Notes: generated from the letters alone by a model not told the origin. Counted from the first letter of the stretch, positions 9,561 to 19,230 are shown. The stretch: 64,000 nucleotides of DNA from Pseudanabaena frigida (GCA_003242085.1 QBML01000017.1:1-64000); one strand, 5' to 3'. Numbers and translations are program-made.

Positions 9561-11297
9561 CTACTTGTCTACATATACAGCGAAACAATTGGCGAATTCT
9601 GTTGGGGTAATTAGAGGATATTCGCGATCGCTAATTTTACTAAGGTTTTGCGATAATACAACTGATTGCGGTGGCGTAAGATAAGTAGACTCTAGTAAAT
9701 CAGTTTGATGGTAAGCTTGGCGCAACGGCGCATCTAGTAAAATTGTCCCTTTACCCATCACAATCGCGCGATCGGCGTAGTCGGGCATCAGATATAAGTG
9801 ATGGGTAATCACAATCACTGTTTTTCCCATTTGATGTAGTTCTCGACTGACTTCTAAAATTGAAGAAGCACCTTGATAGTCTTGACCTGTAGTCGGTTCA
9901 TCAAAAATGATAATGTCAGGATTCATTGCTAATAAAGCTGCAATTACAATCCGTCCGCGTTCTCCCTTCGGTAAAGATAATGGATGCGCGTGGCGGTGTT
10001 CCCATAGTTGCATTGCTCTAAGACTCCGCTCGGTTTCCTGTTTTATCTGATTGGGGGTATAACCAAGGAATGGCAAGGCAAACGCAACTTCTTTTTCAAC
10101 GGAAGTATTAAAGATTTGATTGTCAGGGTTTTGGGCGAGATAACCGATGGATTGGGCAAGATCGCTGACCGATAGCTCTCTAGTGTCGCGATCGCGGACT
10201 AATACTTTGCCTTCCGTTGGTTTCAGCAAATTGAGAAAATGTTTAACTAATGTACTTTTCCCTGCGCCATTTTGTCCGACGATGAGTATATATTCGCCTT
10301 CATAGATATCTAACGATATATTTTTGAGTGCCTCCGTACCGTCATCGTAAGTATGTTTGAGATTCTGAACTGAGAGCACTGGCGACTTACTAAGGTTGCG
10401 ATCGCTTCGGTTGCGCGGCGAGAAATCTGGCGAATCGAGGAGTTGACTTTGCGATCGCAGTGCTTTTAAAGCTGCGATTGATGATTCTAAGGTAACGGGA
10501 ATTTGAGGAATATTAATTCCCTTTTGCTGAATTTGACTAAATGCTTGAGTAACTTCAGGAGGACGTAATTTATTTTGCTGCAATAAATCGACCTGCGCAT
10601 AAATCTCCGCAGGTGTTCCGATGGCGAGCAATTTCCCCTGTGAAAGTAAGGCAATGCGATCGCAAAATTCTGCCATTTCTTCAGCAGCATGGGAAACTAT
10701 GACGATCGCCACACCGAGTTCTTGTTTTAACTCCCGCACCGTAGCAAAAACCTCCAGCGAACCAATCGGATCGAGTTGCGAAGTGGGTTCATCGAGAATT
10801 AGTAAATCGGGTTGTAGTGCTAATGCTGCGGCGATCGCTAATCTTTGCTTTTGACCGCCAGAGAGTTCTTGAGGATTCTTTTTCTCAAATCCTTCGAGAC
10901 GCACTGATTTTAAAACGATGGGAATGCGGCGTAGGATTTCTTCACGGGGTATGCAAAGATTTTCGAGAGCAAAGGCGATCTCATTTTCGACCGATGTTGC
11001 CGTAATTTGCACTTCAGGATCTTCAAAAACAATCCCTACATGACGCGCGAGTTCGTTGACAGGATGGTCGAGACTATCTAAACCTGCGATCGCGATTCTG
11101 CCAAAAAAACGTCCTCCATAAAACTGAGGAACGATACCTGTGAGGGCAAGACATAGCGTCGTTTTACCTGCTCCAGTCGCGCCAATAATGCCTAAAAATT
11201 CTCCTTTGTTAATCGTTAAAGAGATATCCTTTAAAACTGTCTCGGTGGAATTGGGATAGATATAGGAAACTTTGTCTAAGATAGCGATCGCATTCAT
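9561..11297 (-). CDS. ECF transporter double ATPase (fused EcfA domains)
   Basis: A 578-aa protein with two ABC ATPase domains, as in YkoD-type fused ECF energizers. Domain 1 has Walker A GATGAGKTT (residues 39-47), signature LSGGQKQR (about 144), Walker B LLILDEPT and switch His in VIVSHAAEE. Domain 2 has Walker A GQNGAGKST (about 342), Walker B IIIFDEPTTGQD and switch His in VVITHHLYL, but its signature reads LSLPKGERGR instead of LSGGQ. It would power uptake with the EcfT encoded just downstream. The divergent FkbM gene starts 100 bases away, so promoters of both lie in 11298-11397. No riboswitch fold was recognised there. Substrate unknown. Confidence 0.88.
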   Translation of the reverse strand: MNAIAILDKVSYIYPNSTETVLKDISLTINKGEFLGIIGATGAGKTTLCLALTGIVPQFYGGRFFGRIAIAGLDSLDHPVNELARHVGIVFEDPEVQITATSVENEIAFALENLCIPREEILRRIPIVLKSVRLEGFEKKNPQELSGGQKQRLAIAAALALQPDLLILDEPTSQLDPIGSLEVFATVRELKQELGVAIVIVSHAAEEMAEFCDRIALLSQGKLLAIGTPAEIYAQVDLLQQNKLRPPEVTQAFSQIQQKGINIPQIPVTLESSIAALKALRSQSQLLDSPDFSPRNRSDRNLSKSPVLSVQNLKHTYDDGTEALKNISLDIYEGEYILIVGQNGAGKSTLVKHFLNLLKPTEGKVLVRDRDTRELSVSDLAQSIGYLAQNPDNQIFNTSVEKEVAFALPFLGYTPNQIKQETERSLRAMQLWEHRHAHPLSLPKGERGRIVIAALLAMNPDIIIFDEPTTGQDYQGASSILEVSRELHQMGKTVIVITHHLYLMPDYADRAIVMGKGTILLDAPLRQAYHQTDLLESTYLTPPQSVVLSQNLSKISDREYPLITPTEFANCFAVYVDK

Positions 11298-11397
11298 ATC
11301 TACACATGTTTTACTGCTAGCGTTATTATCAACTATCTAACCCGAACTCACGTTACACTCAAAAGCGCTTCATCTGCGCTTGCAAATCTAATTTCCT

Positions 11398-12378
11398 ATG
11401 AATCAAAACTCTCATATCCCCAAACCAGCTAACTTAGCGCAGCCCGATGATTGGCTATACGATCGCTCAGTTTTAGGATGGATACTTAATCCCACTCTTA
11501 GCAAACAGTTACCATTTCTATACCGTATTTTTGGTTTGTACTGCAAGTTATATTTCAATCTCACAGGTAAAAGCTATCTTAAAGGCGGGAGAGGATTATT
11601 TAGATTTCTATCTAATATTTTTTACCGACTTTCGCCTGAACGATATTTAGAAATGAAACTATCTGGATATCACGTGTTTCTCAATCCGACTGATATGCGA
11701 CTCTTTCAAGTGGTAAATGAGCTAGCTAGTAATGATACCGATACGCGAGTTTTATCAAAATTACTTTCTGAAGGCGATACCTTTTTGGATGTTGGTGCAA
11801 ATCATGGTAGTTTTGCGATCGTGGCAAGTAAGATGGTGGGAGCGAATGGGTTTGTGCTTGCGGTTGAGCCTCAGCCCAGACTAGCTAAAGCTTTAGAAAA
11901 ATCTCTAACCGCTAACGCCCTGTGTAAATTCCAAATTCATAATCTTGCAGTTGGCGATGCTGATGGCGAAATAGAACTGATAGTGCCAGTTGGTACATCT
12001 GGCGCGGCGGGGGTGTTCCCAGAACATTCTGCCACTCATCAACACAATACGATTAAAGTTGCGCTTCGTCGCTTTGATGAATTGGTGGATTGGCAAAAGT
12101 TTACTGGAAAAGTACTCCTCAAACTGGATGTGGAAGGTAGCGAATGTGCATTTCTTTCAGGAGCTAGAAAAATGATTACTTCTCTAAAACCAACTCTGAT
12201 CGTTGAAGTTCATCCTACTAGTCTCAAGGCGGCAGGGGCAACGGGAGATAAACTCAAGCAATTGTTACAGGAGCTAGGTTATAAACGCTATGCAGAGATA
12301 GATGATAGCGATCGCTCTTTTCCTCTAGAAGACTTAAATACTAATACCCAAAGAAATGTCGTAATGACAATGGCATAG
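11398..12378 (+). CDS. FkbM-family SAM-dependent methyltransferase
   Basis: A 326-aa protein whose second half matches the FkbM methyltransferase family. The SAM-binding motif LDVGANHGSFA is near residue 128, followed by the acidic loop VLAVEPQPR, and LLKLDVEGSE near 240 is the typical FkbM signature. The first 100 residues are less conserved and include a hydrophobic patch. FkbM proteins usually O-methylate sugars or natural products; the substrate here is unknown and the neighbours (an ECF transporter and ndhD) do not help. The last codon and stop lie inside the two-way hairpin terminator at 12373-12417. Confidence 0.82.
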   Translation: MNQNSHIPKPANLAQPDDWLYDRSVLGWILNPTLSKQLPFLYRIFGLYCKLYFNLTGKSYLKGGRGLFRFLSNIFYRLSPERYLEMKLSGYHVFLNPTDMRLFQVVNELASNDTDTRVLSKLLSEGDTFLDVGANHGSFAIVASKMVGANGFVLAVEPQPRLAKALEKSLTANALCKFQIHNLAVGDADGEIELIVPVGTSGAAGVFPEHSATHQHNTIKVALRRFDELVDWQKFTGKVLLKLDVEGSECAFLSGARKMITSLKPTLIVEVHPTSLKAAGATGDKLKQLLQELGYKRYAEIDDSDRSFPLEDLNTNTQRNVVMTMA

Positions 12379-12417
12379 AAACAAAAAGAGCGCTGAGCGC
12401 TCTTTTTGTTTCTATGC
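12373..12417. terminator. two-way terminator between FkbM gene and ndhD
   Basis: A perfect 22-bp stem with a one-base centre. A-rich sequence on one side and T-rich on the other make it work as a Rho-independent terminator in both directions. It starts within the last codon of the plus-strand gene and lies just beyond the minus-strand ndhD stop. Confidence 0.88.
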
Positions 12418-12431
12418 AGAATTTCTCTAGG

Positions 12432-14042
12432 CTACTCCACAATTCCTAAAAGTGTTTGAGCACTTGTGTGCGGTAGTTGAGGAGCAATAAATCCTGAGGA
12501 GTATAAATGAGGATTAGACTGCGCCACAATACTGAAAGCATTTCGGGCTTGTTCGGTTACTGCCACAGTCTTTGCATCGTATGTCTGAGTCGCTAACTTT
12601 GGATAAAAACCGATCGCCACAATCGGCACGAGTAAGCAAGCGGCAATAAATACTTCGCGAGGTTTAGCATCGCTTACATATTTATCCAAATTTAAAACTG
12701 GATTAGAGTTCCCGTAAAAAACTTGGCGCAAAGTTGAAAGTAAATAGATCGGTGTGAGAATTACACCAACAGCAGCTAAGAAAATCATCACAATCTTAAA
12801 ATTTGAGGCATAGACATCGCTGGTGGTAATGCCGAGGAAAATTTTCAACTCGCTTACAAATCCACTCATGCCTGGTAAAGCCAGGGATGCCATGGCGGCT
12901 GCGGTCATTAGGGCAAAAGCTTTAGGCATGACCTTAGCAAGACCACCCATCTCATCCATCATTAATGTATGGGTGCGATCGTAGGTGACACCTGCAAGAA
13001 AGAACAATGCGGCTGCAATTAATCCGTGAGAAAGCATTTGTAACAATGCGCCACTTACGCCTAAATCATTAAAAGACGCAAGTCCCACTAAGATAAAGCC
13101 CATGTGCGAAATCGAAGAATAGGCTAGACGACGCTTGAGATTTTGTTGTGCGAAGGCTGCCATTGCGCCGTAGACAATGCCTACTACGCCCAACACTGCC
13201 AAGAGTGGCGCAAAGTAGACATGAGCATTAGGCAACATTTCAATATTGAAGCGAATTAATGCATAGCCCCCCATTTTTAACAATACGCCTGCCAATACCA
13301 TCGAAACTGGTGCAGAAGCTTCCCCGTGAGCATCTGGCAACCATGTATGTAAAGGGAAAATCGGTAATTTTACACCAAACGCAATCAAGAAACCTGCATA
13401 GGCGAGCAACTCAAAGGCGATCGGGTATTGCTTCATTGCCAACTCCGACATATTAAAAGTCGTCACATCGCCATAAAAAGCCATAGCCAAACCAGCAATC
13501 AAAATGAAGATCGAACCGATCGCTGTATATAGAATAAATTTTGTTGCTGCGTAAAGACGCTTTGGCCCACCCCAAATCGAAATCAATAGATAAACGGGAA
13601 CTAGTTCTAATTCCCACATAAAGAAAAACAGCAATAAATCTTGAGCAGCAAATACGCCAATCTGAGCGCTATACAGACAGAGCATCAAGAAATAGAAAAG
13701 TCGAGATTTTTGCTTAACATTCCAACTTGCAAAAATTGCCAGAGTTGTAATCAACCCTGTCAATAAAATAAGCGGCATGGATAAACCATCAACCGCTAGT
13801 GAAAAGTTCAAACCAATCTGAGGAATCCATGCATAGCTTTCAGACATCTGAAACGCGGCTTCATGCAGGTTGTATTTGTTCCAGAATGCATAAATCATTA
13901 ATGACAGTTCGATAAATCCTACTGCCATTGAATACGATCGCACATTCTTACCATATTTATCAGGTATGAAAGGAATCGCAAAGGCTGCTACAAGTGGTAA
14001 CAGAAGAATTGTTGTTAGCCAGGGAAATTCTGCGACAGACAT
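12432..14042 (-). CDS. ndhD: NAD(P)H-quinone oxidoreductase subunit 4 (NdhD)
   Basis: A 536-aa, highly hydrophobic antiporter-like subunit of the NDH-1 complex in the thylakoid membrane, which takes electrons from ferredoxin to plastoquinone and pumps protons. About fourteen membrane helices are visible. Hallmarks include [16 protein letters not shown] (with the conserved Glu), [25 protein letters not shown]-like text (here SAPVSMV) and SHMGF. Length is normal. Cyanobacteria have several ndhD paralogues; this looks like the respiratory/cyclic ndhD1-ndhD2 type rather than the CO2-uptake type, but that is a judgement by eye. No other ndh gene is adjacent, as is usual for ndhD copies. Confidence 0.93.
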   Translation of the reverse strand: MSVAEFPWLTTILLLPLVAAFAIPFIPDKYGKNVRSYSMAVGFIELSLMIYAFWNKYNLHEAAFQMSESYAWIPQIGLNFSLAVDGLSMPLILLTGLITTLAIFASWNVKQKSRLFYFLMLCLYSAQIGVFAAQDLLLFFFMWELELVPVYLLISIWGGPKRLYAATKFILYTAIGSIFILIAGLAMAFYGDVTTFNMSELAMKQYPIAFELLAYAGFLIAFGVKLPIFPLHTWLPDAHGEASAPVSMVLAGVLLKMGGYALIRFNIEMLPNAHVYFAPLLAVLGVVGIVYGAMAAFAQQNLKRRLAYSSISHMGFILVGLASFNDLGVSGALLQMLSHGLIAAALFFLAGVTYDRTHTLMMDEMGGLAKVMPKAFALMTAAAMASLALPGMSGFVSELKIFLGITTSDVYASNFKIVMIFLAAVGVILTPIYLLSTLRQVFYGNSNPVLNLDKYVSDAKPREVFIAACLLVPIVAIGFYPKLATQTYDAKTVAVTEQARNAFSIVAQSNPHLYSSGFIAPQLPHTSAQTLLGIVE

Positions 14043-14415
14043 GATGAGGATAAATACTTACTCGCTTTTTTAATTGTATTAACAATTTGTTAACTTGTGT
14101 TAAGCCTTTTGATATAAAAGTTAACAAACCATCAAATTATGCAAATACCTTCAAAGCTATAACCACAGTCATTTTCTGAGGTTTGAGTCAATATTCATCT
14201 ATAAATTGTCATCATACTGATAAATATCATTGCTTTATAGCTATCGTTAACTCAGGTAGGTCAAAAAGCACTACGCATACTTTCTAGTTTGTTAATCGCA
14301 AGTGCGATTGCGAGACAATTTCTATTAAGATCGAAAGTCTACAAGTCATTGGAATGTCATATCTCATGCCAATGCTCTAAATTTTCTAAACACTCTATAC
14401 GTTCTCAAAACACAA
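14043..14415. promoter_or_regulatory. divergent intergenic region with a TTAACAA-type palindrome
   Basis: A 373-base spacer between ndhD (minus) and the aminotransferase gene (plus), so it must hold both promoters. At 14079-14093 is the 15-base palindrome TTAACAATTTGTTAA, 37 bases upstream of the ndhD start; further GTTAA-type half sites occur at about 14097-14101 and 14119-14125. This could be an operator for ndhD. I see no gene or RNA structure in the rest. Confidence 0.4.
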
Positions 14416-15597
14416 ATGAAGACTTGGCTCAAACCCGCTCAACGACTAGGAAAACTCCCCCCATATGTTTTTGCCCGCCTAGATGAGTTGAAGCTACGAG
14501 CAAAAGAGCAAGGTCTAGATTTGATCGATCTAGGAATGGGAAATCCCGATGGACCTACCCCCGAACCAGTGGTCGAAGCGGCGATCGCTGCTTTGCAAAA
14601 TCCCAAAAATCACGGCTATCCACCCTTTGAAGGAACAGCTAGTTTTCGGCGAGCGATTACCGACTGGTACAAACGCCGCTACAACGTGCAACTCGATTCT
14701 GAGGGTGAAGCATTACCCCTAATTGGTTCTAAAGAGGGTTTAGGGCATTTAGCGATCGCCTATATCGACCCTGGCGATCTCGTGCTCGTCCCAAGTCCCG
14801 CCTATCCAGCCCATTTTCGGGGGCCGTTATTAGCAGGTGGGGAAATCTATGAAATGATCCTTCGCCCTGAAAATAACTGGTTGATCGACTTGGCGGCAAT
14901 TCCTGAAGAAGTTGCCCAACGAGCAAAAGTGATGTACTTCAACTATCCTGCTAATCCCACAGGTGCGATCGCCCCCCGAGAATTTTTTGAAGAAGTGGTT
15001 GCTTTTGCTAAAAAGTACGAAATTTTATTAGTCCACGATCTTTGTTATGCCGAACTTGCTTTTGATGGCTATGTACCTACGAGCTTGCTAGAAATTGAAG
15101 GTGGCAAAGATGTGGGTGTAGAATTTCACACTCTCTCGAAAACCTACAATATGGCTGGCTGGCGCGTCGGATTTGTCGTCGGCAATCGTCATGTAATTCA
15201 GGGATTACGCACTCTCAAAACTAACCTCGATTACGGGATCTTTTCGGCAATTCAAGTAGCGGCTGAGACAGCGCTGCAATTACCTGATCGCTACTTACAA
15301 GAGGTGTGCGATCGCTATAGAGAACGTCGTGATTTTATGATCTCGAAACTGGCAGAGCTAGGCTGGGATATTCCCAAAACCTTTGCCACGATGTATCTTT
15401 GGATTCCTGTCCCTGTGGGTATGACCTCGGCAGACTTTGCCCTCAAAGTATTAGAAAGTACGGGAGTAGTTTTTACTCCTGGCAGTGCATTTGGACAGGG
15501 TGGCGAAGGGTATGTCAGAATCAGTTTAATTGCTGATTGCGATCGCCTTGGTGAAGCTCTCAACCGTCTTAAACAAGCTGGGATCCGTTACAAGTAA
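14416..15597 (+). CDS. class I/II PLP-dependent aminotransferase
   Basis: A 393-aa fold-type I aminotransferase, full length. The PLP lysine lies in TLSKTYNMAGWRVG (about residue 243), with the FNYPANPTGA loop (about 175-185) and the C-terminal substrate-carboxylate Arg in GYVRISLI. Cyanobacterial relatives are annotated as aspartate, alanine-type or LL-diaminopimelate aminotransferase-like enzymes; the sequence alone does not decide the substrate, so no symbol is given. The gene begins at ATG 14416 without a strong ribosome site. lgt follows 63 bases downstream on the same strand, so the two may share a transcript. Confidence 0.88.
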   Translation: MKTWLKPAQRLGKLPPYVFARLDELKLRAKEQGLDLIDLGMGNPDGPTPEPVVEAAIAALQNPKNHGYPPFEGTASFRRAITDWYKRRYNVQLDSEGEALPLIGSKEGLGHLAIAYIDPGDLVLVPSPAYPAHFRGPLLAGGEIYEMILRPENNWLIDLAAIPEEVAQRAKVMYFNYPANPTGAIAPREFFEEVVAFAKKYEILLVHDLCYAELAFDGYVPTSLLEIEGGKDVGVEFHTLSKTYNMAGWRVGFVVGNRHVIQGLRTLKTNLDYGIFSAIQVAAETALQLPDRYLQEVCDRYRERRDFMISKLAELGWDIPKTFATMYLWIPVPVGMTSADFALKVLESTGVVFTPGSAFGQGGEGYVRISLIADCDRLGEALNRLKQAGIRYK

Positions 15598-15660
15598 ATT
15601 TAGATAGGAGTTACTTAGCGACTCCCATTTGAACGTTCAAGAAAAAGGAAAAAGGAAAAG

Positions 15661-16512
15661 GTGTTTAACTTGTTGCCTCTCGCTTTTGAATTTACATCCC
15701 CAGGTCCGATCGCTTTTGAGATTGGTCCCCTTTCGATCCGTTGGTATGGATTGCTGATCGCTTCAGCGATTATTTTGGGAACTGTGCTGGCACAGACGCT
15801 GGCGAAAAAACGTAATGTCGATCCAGAACTGGTTGGCGATCTCGCGATTTGGCTTGTAGTTGGCGCGATTCCCTGTGCCCGTTTTTACTATGTTCTATTT
15901 GAGTGGCAGCGCTTTCAAATGCAGCCTTGGTACAAAGTATTAGCTATCTGGGAAGGAGGTATTGCCATTCATGGAGCAATTATTGGTGGGGCAATCGCGG
16001 CAACTATATTTTGTAAGCGCCAACAAATTTCCACATGGTTAATGGCTGATATCATAATGCCTTCGGTAATTTTAGGACAAGCGATCGGACGTTGGGGCAA
16101 TTTCTTTAATTCTGAGGCATTTGGTAGTCCCACTGACTTACCTTGGAAATTGTTTATTCCGATCAATCGTCGCCCACCTGAATTTGTCAATGAGTCTTAC
16201 TTTCATCCCACCTTTTTGTACGAATCACTCTGGAACATTAGCGTATTTGCAATTTTAATATTTGCTTTCTTTCGATTTCCTAAGCTTAGGACTGGCACAA
16301 TTACGATGATCTATGCGATCGCTTATAGTCTTGGTCGGTTTTGGATTGAAGGATTACGTACTGATAGTTTGATGGTGGGGCAACTTCGCACCGCGCAGAT
16401 GATCAGTCTTGCCGCGATTGCCGCTGGACTTTTTGGTTTGATTTGGCTATACGGATTGCGTCGGAGGTTTCCTGACACTGTTTCCAAAGAAATGCCGACC
16501 GAAAATCTATGA
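15661..16512 (+). CDS. lgt: prolipoprotein diacylglyceryl transferase
   Basis: A 283-aa integral membrane enzyme that moves a diacylglyceryl group from phosphatidylglycerol to the lipobox cysteine of prelipoproteins, the first step of bacterial lipoprotein maturation. The start is GTG 15661, preceded by a purine-rich AAAGGAAAAAGGAAAAG tract. The family signature is clear: [10 protein letters not shown] near the start, [12 protein letters not shown] (about 98-109, with the essential His) and [17 protein letters not shown] (about 140-156). About seven membrane segments. The stop overlaps the start of the next gene by four bases (ATGA), so the two are translationally coupled. Confidence 0.95.
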   Translation: MFNLLPLAFEFTSPGPIAFEIGPLSIRWYGLLIASAIILGTVLAQTLAKKRNVDPELVGDLAIWLVVGAIPCARFYYVLFEWQRFQMQPWYKVLAIWEGGIAIHGAIIGGAIAATIFCKRQQISTWLMADIIMPSVILGQAIGRWGNFFNSEAFGSPTDLPWKLFIPINRRPPEFVNESYFHPTFLYESLWNISVFAILIFAFFRFPKLRTGTITMIYAIAYSLGRFWIEGLRTDSLMVGQLRTAQMISLAAIAAGLFGLIWLYGLRRRFPDTVSKEMPTENL

Positions 16513-17135
16513 GCAAAATGCCACACAAGGATCCCCGTGAAATGGTGGAAACAGCATTTCTGGCAAGTACCACCGCCATGTTGTTCTTAATCAACTATTA
16601 CTTTCCTCTTGGCCCATTACTACGAATGCTGTTTCCATTGCCAACGGCTCTAGCCTATTTACGTTGGAGCGGTCGTGCTTCATGGATGGCAATGGCTGTA
16701 ACTGCATTGCTTTTAGCGATTCTGATGGGACCAACCCGTAGCATTCAGTATATTGTGCCGCATGGGTTAGTAGGAGTAACACTCGGTTATTTGTGGAAGC
16801 GTGATTTCCCTTGGGTTGGTTCGCTTAGCATTGCCACGACGATCGGCTCTTTAGGTACTGCTTTTCAATTTGCATTTTTATCAATTTTATTAGGTGAAAA
16901 TGTTTGGACTTATTCCATTGTCCAGATCACAGGGTTTCTTAACTGGCTGATGCAACTATTCGGGTCACTTGAGCAACCAGACTTTGCAACTATTCAAATC
17001 TTTGCGATCGGTGCTATCGTTTTTAGTAATTTTGCCTATCAATTACTCGTCCATTTAGTGGCTTGGATTGTTCTCGATCGCCTTGGCAATCCGATTCCTA
17101 CACCCCCAAAATGGATAGAATCTTTGTTGGCATAA
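16509..17135 (+). CDS. DUF2232-like integral membrane protein
   Basis: A 208-aa protein with about five to six hydrophobic helices, resembling the DUF2232 (YybS-like) membrane family common in cyanobacteria and Firmicutes. The function is unknown; some relatives are similar to S components of ECF transporters, and [13 protein letters not shown] together with the alternating long helices fits that fold class. It overlaps lgt by four bases and is therefore in the same operon. That it could serve as a substrate-binding partner of the ECF module at 8.6-11.3 kb is speculative. Confidence 0.6.
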   Translation: MSKMPHKDPREMVETAFLASTTAMLFLINYYFPLGPLLRMLFPLPTALAYLRWSGRASWMAMAVTALLLAILMGPTRSIQYIVPHGLVGVTLGYLWKRDFPWVGSLSIATTIGSLGTAFQFAFLSILLGENVWTYSIVQITGFLNWLMQLFGSLEQPDFATIQIFAIGAIVFSNFAYQLLVHLVAWIVLDRLGNPIPTPPKWIESLLA

Positions 17136-17351
17136 AACCTATAATTAATGAGATAGTAAGCTATTGCTGCGAATTGTAGATTTTCTACATTCATATCAAA
17201 CTAGCGATAAAACTCTCAATTAAGCTAGCTTTCAGCCTGACATGGATAATCTTAATTAATTGACACAATCTCGAATAAGAAATTATACTCATTATCTAAC
17301 CGCCAGAATGAGTAATATTCTGAAACATTGGCGCAATCCACGCTCGCAACC

Positions 17352-17672
17352 ATGACCAATCCTGCCGAATCAAATCCATCTACATTAACAAACTCATCCA
17401 TTAACCTGTCTGAGCGAGAACTTCAAGTGATTGAATTAGTGGCTGCGGGCTTAACCAATCAAGATATTGCGATCAAACTTGCAATCAGTAAACGCACTGT
17501 AGATAATCACATTAGCAATATTTTAACTAAGACTAAAACTGATAACCGTGTTGCCTTAGTGCGTTGGGCTTTGCAATGGGGGAAGGTATGCATTGACGAA
17601 GTCAATTGCTGCCTAATTGGGACTCAACCAATTAATAATGTTTTAGATACTCAGGAATTAGAAAGTGCTTAA
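17352..17672 (+). CDS. small LuxR-type transcriptional regulator (PedR-like)
   Basis: A stand-alone GerE/LuxR helix-turn-helix protein of about 106 aa from ATG 17352; a TTG 24 bases earlier is less likely. After a short polar N-terminus the HTH runs from LSERELQVIELVAAG through NQDIAIKLAISKRTVDNHIS to the dimer helix. There is no receiver domain. The tail after WALQWGKVC contains CIDEVNCC, close to that of PedR of Synechocystis, a redox-responsive small LuxR regulator of photosynthesis genes that acts through a cysteine. Orthology with PedR is inferred from memory of the family. The following gene overlaps its stop, so they are co-translated. Confidence 0.75.
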   Translation: MTNPAESNPSTLTNSSINLSERELQVIELVAAGLTNQDIAIKLAISKRTVDNHISNILTKTKTDNRVALVRWALQWGKVCIDEVNCCLIGTQPINNVLDTQELESA

Positions 17673-17952
17673 TGGTAATCCGACTGTTAATCGCTGCAAG
17701 ATTGTTTTTAATCCCGATATTGCTTTAGCAATGTATCGGGAATTAGCATCTCATATCGAACAAATTGAGGATGTTACTGCTGAATTGTTTTGGCAAGAAA
17801 CTACAGAATTTAGTTATTTAGGCAGCCAAATTGGTGGGGTATGGCTTGTTTCTCCGCAGACAATTCCCACTCAATCTCAAGTTTTAATAAAAAAAATCTT
17901 AAACCACTACGGAGTTTGGACTGCTGAACCAGATTTAGCTATTAATCCCTAA
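17665..17952 (+). CDS. hypothetical protein coupled to the LuxR-type regulator
   Basis: A 95-aa protein with no family I recognise. It starts at GTG 17665, which overlaps the stop codon of the regulator gene by eight bases, and ends at the base of a strong hairpin. It looks alpha/beta, with FNPDIALAMYRELASHIEQI followed by a WLVSPQ strand, and lacks membrane segments or metal motifs. The tight coupling suggests a role with the regulator, for example as a partner or modulator; this is inference from position only. Confidence 0.65.
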   Translation: MLNGNPTVNRCKIVFNPDIALAMYRELASHIEQIEDVTAELFWQETTEFSYLGSQIGGVWLVSPQTIPTQSQVLIKKILNHYGVWTAEPDLAINP

Positions 17953-18008
17953 AGTCTGAGAAATTAGATAAGTGTGCAAAGTGTACTTATCTAATTTCTC
18001 AGACTTTA
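17950..18008. terminator. hairpin terminator after the LuxR-hypothetical operon
   Basis: A perfect 24-bp stem (17950-17973 with 17985-18008) with an 11-base loop, followed by TTTTTT on the plus strand. It starts exactly at the stop codon TAA of the 95-aa gene. Confidence 0.85.
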
Positions 18009-18023
18009 ATTTTTTCTCAGATT

Positions 18024-18710
18024 ATGAAAAAACGTATTTTTACAGATTTTGATGGTCCAATTATGGATGTATCAGAGCGATATTATCAAGTTTATTTATA
18101 TTGCTTAGAGAAAATTTGGCAGCCTGAACAGTTAATTAAACCCCTGTCAAAATCTGAATTTTGGGAATTAAAGCGATCGCAGGTACCTGAAAAAGAAATT
18201 GCCGTAATTTCTGGCTTTGAAGATGAGCGTCAATCGATTGCATTTGCTCACTTACGTCGGGCAACCGTGCACACAGATCCCTATTTTGAATACGATCGCC
18301 TGATCGAATGTGCAATACCAGCATTAGAAAAAGCTCAACATTCAGGAATCGATCTGGCCGTAATGACCATGCGCCGTCGTCGTGAACTCGAACCTGTACT
18401 TAACAAATACAATCTAAAACGCTTTTTCCCGAGCGATCGCATTTTTTGTCTGGATGATGACTATGTGAAGACTGTCGATACTCAAGACAAGCCTAAATTA
18501 ATGAAACAGGCTCAAGCTACTTTGCCAGAAGTTCAGCAACAATGGATGATCGGCGATACAGAAGCCGATATCATTGCTGCCAAAACTTACAATGTTCCCG
18601 CGATCGCTGTTCTCAGTGGTATTCGCAATCAAACGCAGTTAGAAAAATATAAGCCGACCCAAATTTTCCCTAACTTACTAGTATCGATAGCATCCCTTGT
18701 AGAGGCATAA
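18024..18710 (+). CDS. HAD-superfamily hydrolase (phosphatase-like)
   Basis: A 228-aa HAD hydrolase. Motif I is FTDFDGPI (Asp nucleophile and general acid at about residues 8 and 10), motif II is AVMTMR (Thr, about 118), a lysine follows in TVDTQDKPKLMKQ, and motif IV is MIGDTEADIIAAK (about 175). The helical cap between motifs I and II is typical of the phosphoglycolate-phosphatase-like subgroup. The substrate is not evident. The gene starts 15 bases after the previous terminator and ends just before a two-way terminator shared with nblA. Confidence 0.82.
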   Translation: MKKRIFTDFDGPIMDVSERYYQVYLYCLEKIWQPEQLIKPLSKSEFWELKRSQVPEKEIAVISGFEDERQSIAFAHLRRATVHTDPYFEYDRLIECAIPALEKAQHSGIDLAVMTMRRRRELEPVLNKYNLKRFFPSDRIFCLDDDYVKTVDTQDKPKLMKQAQATLPEVQQQWMIGDTEADIIAAKTYNVPAIAVLSGIRNQTQLEKYKPTQIFPNLLVSIASLVEA

Positions 18711-18717
18711 ATAAGCC

Positions 18718-18764
18718 ATAAATAAAAGAAAAGTCGCGCAATGCGCGACTTTTCTTTTATTTAT
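18718..18764. terminator. two-way terminator between HAD gene and nblA
   Basis: A perfect stem of about 23 bp (AAAAGTCGCGC pairing with GCGCGACTTTT at its core) with one unpaired centre base, and A/T tracts on both sides. It lies between two convergent genes and can stop transcription from either side. Confidence 0.88.
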
Positions 18765-18775
18765 AGGTTTTCAGA

Positions 18776-18949
18776 TTACATTCCCCCTAAAAACTCTTGC
18801 TTAGCAATTTTTACCATGACGGCTTGCTGCCCCAAATAAAGCATGTGTAACTCAGTAAGCAGTTGCTTTGCCGCGTCTAGATCTATATTTTGGATCTGCT
18901 GGCAAAACACCATATGTGTAAACTGCTTCTCGACAGGTAAATCACTCAT
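18776..18949 (-). CDS. nblA: NblA-family phycobilisome degradation adaptor
   Basis: A 57-aa ORF. It begins MSDLPVEKQFTHMVF and continues QQIQNIDLDAAKQLLTELH, which matches the NblA pattern LxxExxF...F..Q.Q.....A...L..L. NblA is a small helical adaptor that ties phycobilisomes to the Clp protease when nitrogen or sulfur runs short. A GAGG ribosome site lies five bases before the ATG. It stands on the same strand and just downstream of apcABC, beyond their terminator, so it has its own promoter in 18950-19190. No clear NtcA box (GTAN8TAC) is seen there. Family membership is by pattern, not by search. Confidence 0.75.
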   Translation of the reverse strand: MSDLPVEKQFTHMVFCQQIQNIDLDAAKQLLTELHMLYLGQQAVMVKIAKQEFLGGM

Positions 18950-19189
18950 AAGTACCTCTTTTACAAATCAAACGCTGACACTAAACAATGACACCAACTA
19001 ACGCATTGAAGTTTCTTGACAGTAGATATTAGTCACCGTGTCAACATAACGTAACAATACTTTAAAGTTCTCTAGATAACTGTATCACGACAAACATTTT
19101 TTCCAGATATACCCAAAGAAATATTTTGCAAAAACTTTAGAAAGATATTTCTTATAATGACCATAAGTAAATATAAATTTATCTTGCAT

Positions 19190-19230
19190 AAAAAAGCAGA
19201 GATGGCACTAAGTGACATCTCTGCTTTTTT
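19190..19230 (-). terminator. terminator of the apcABC operon
   Basis: A stem AAAAAAGCAGAGATG / CATCTCTGCTTTTTT (19190-19204 with 19216-19230), extended by CAC/GTG inside the loop after a mismatch. It lies 52 bases after the apcC stop and ends in a T run on the minus strand. The 240 bases between it and nblA should hold the nblA promoter. Confidence 0.88.

Noticed and set aside
18950-19189. NtcA box upstream of nblA
   Set aside because: No good GTAN8TAC match was seen on either strand.
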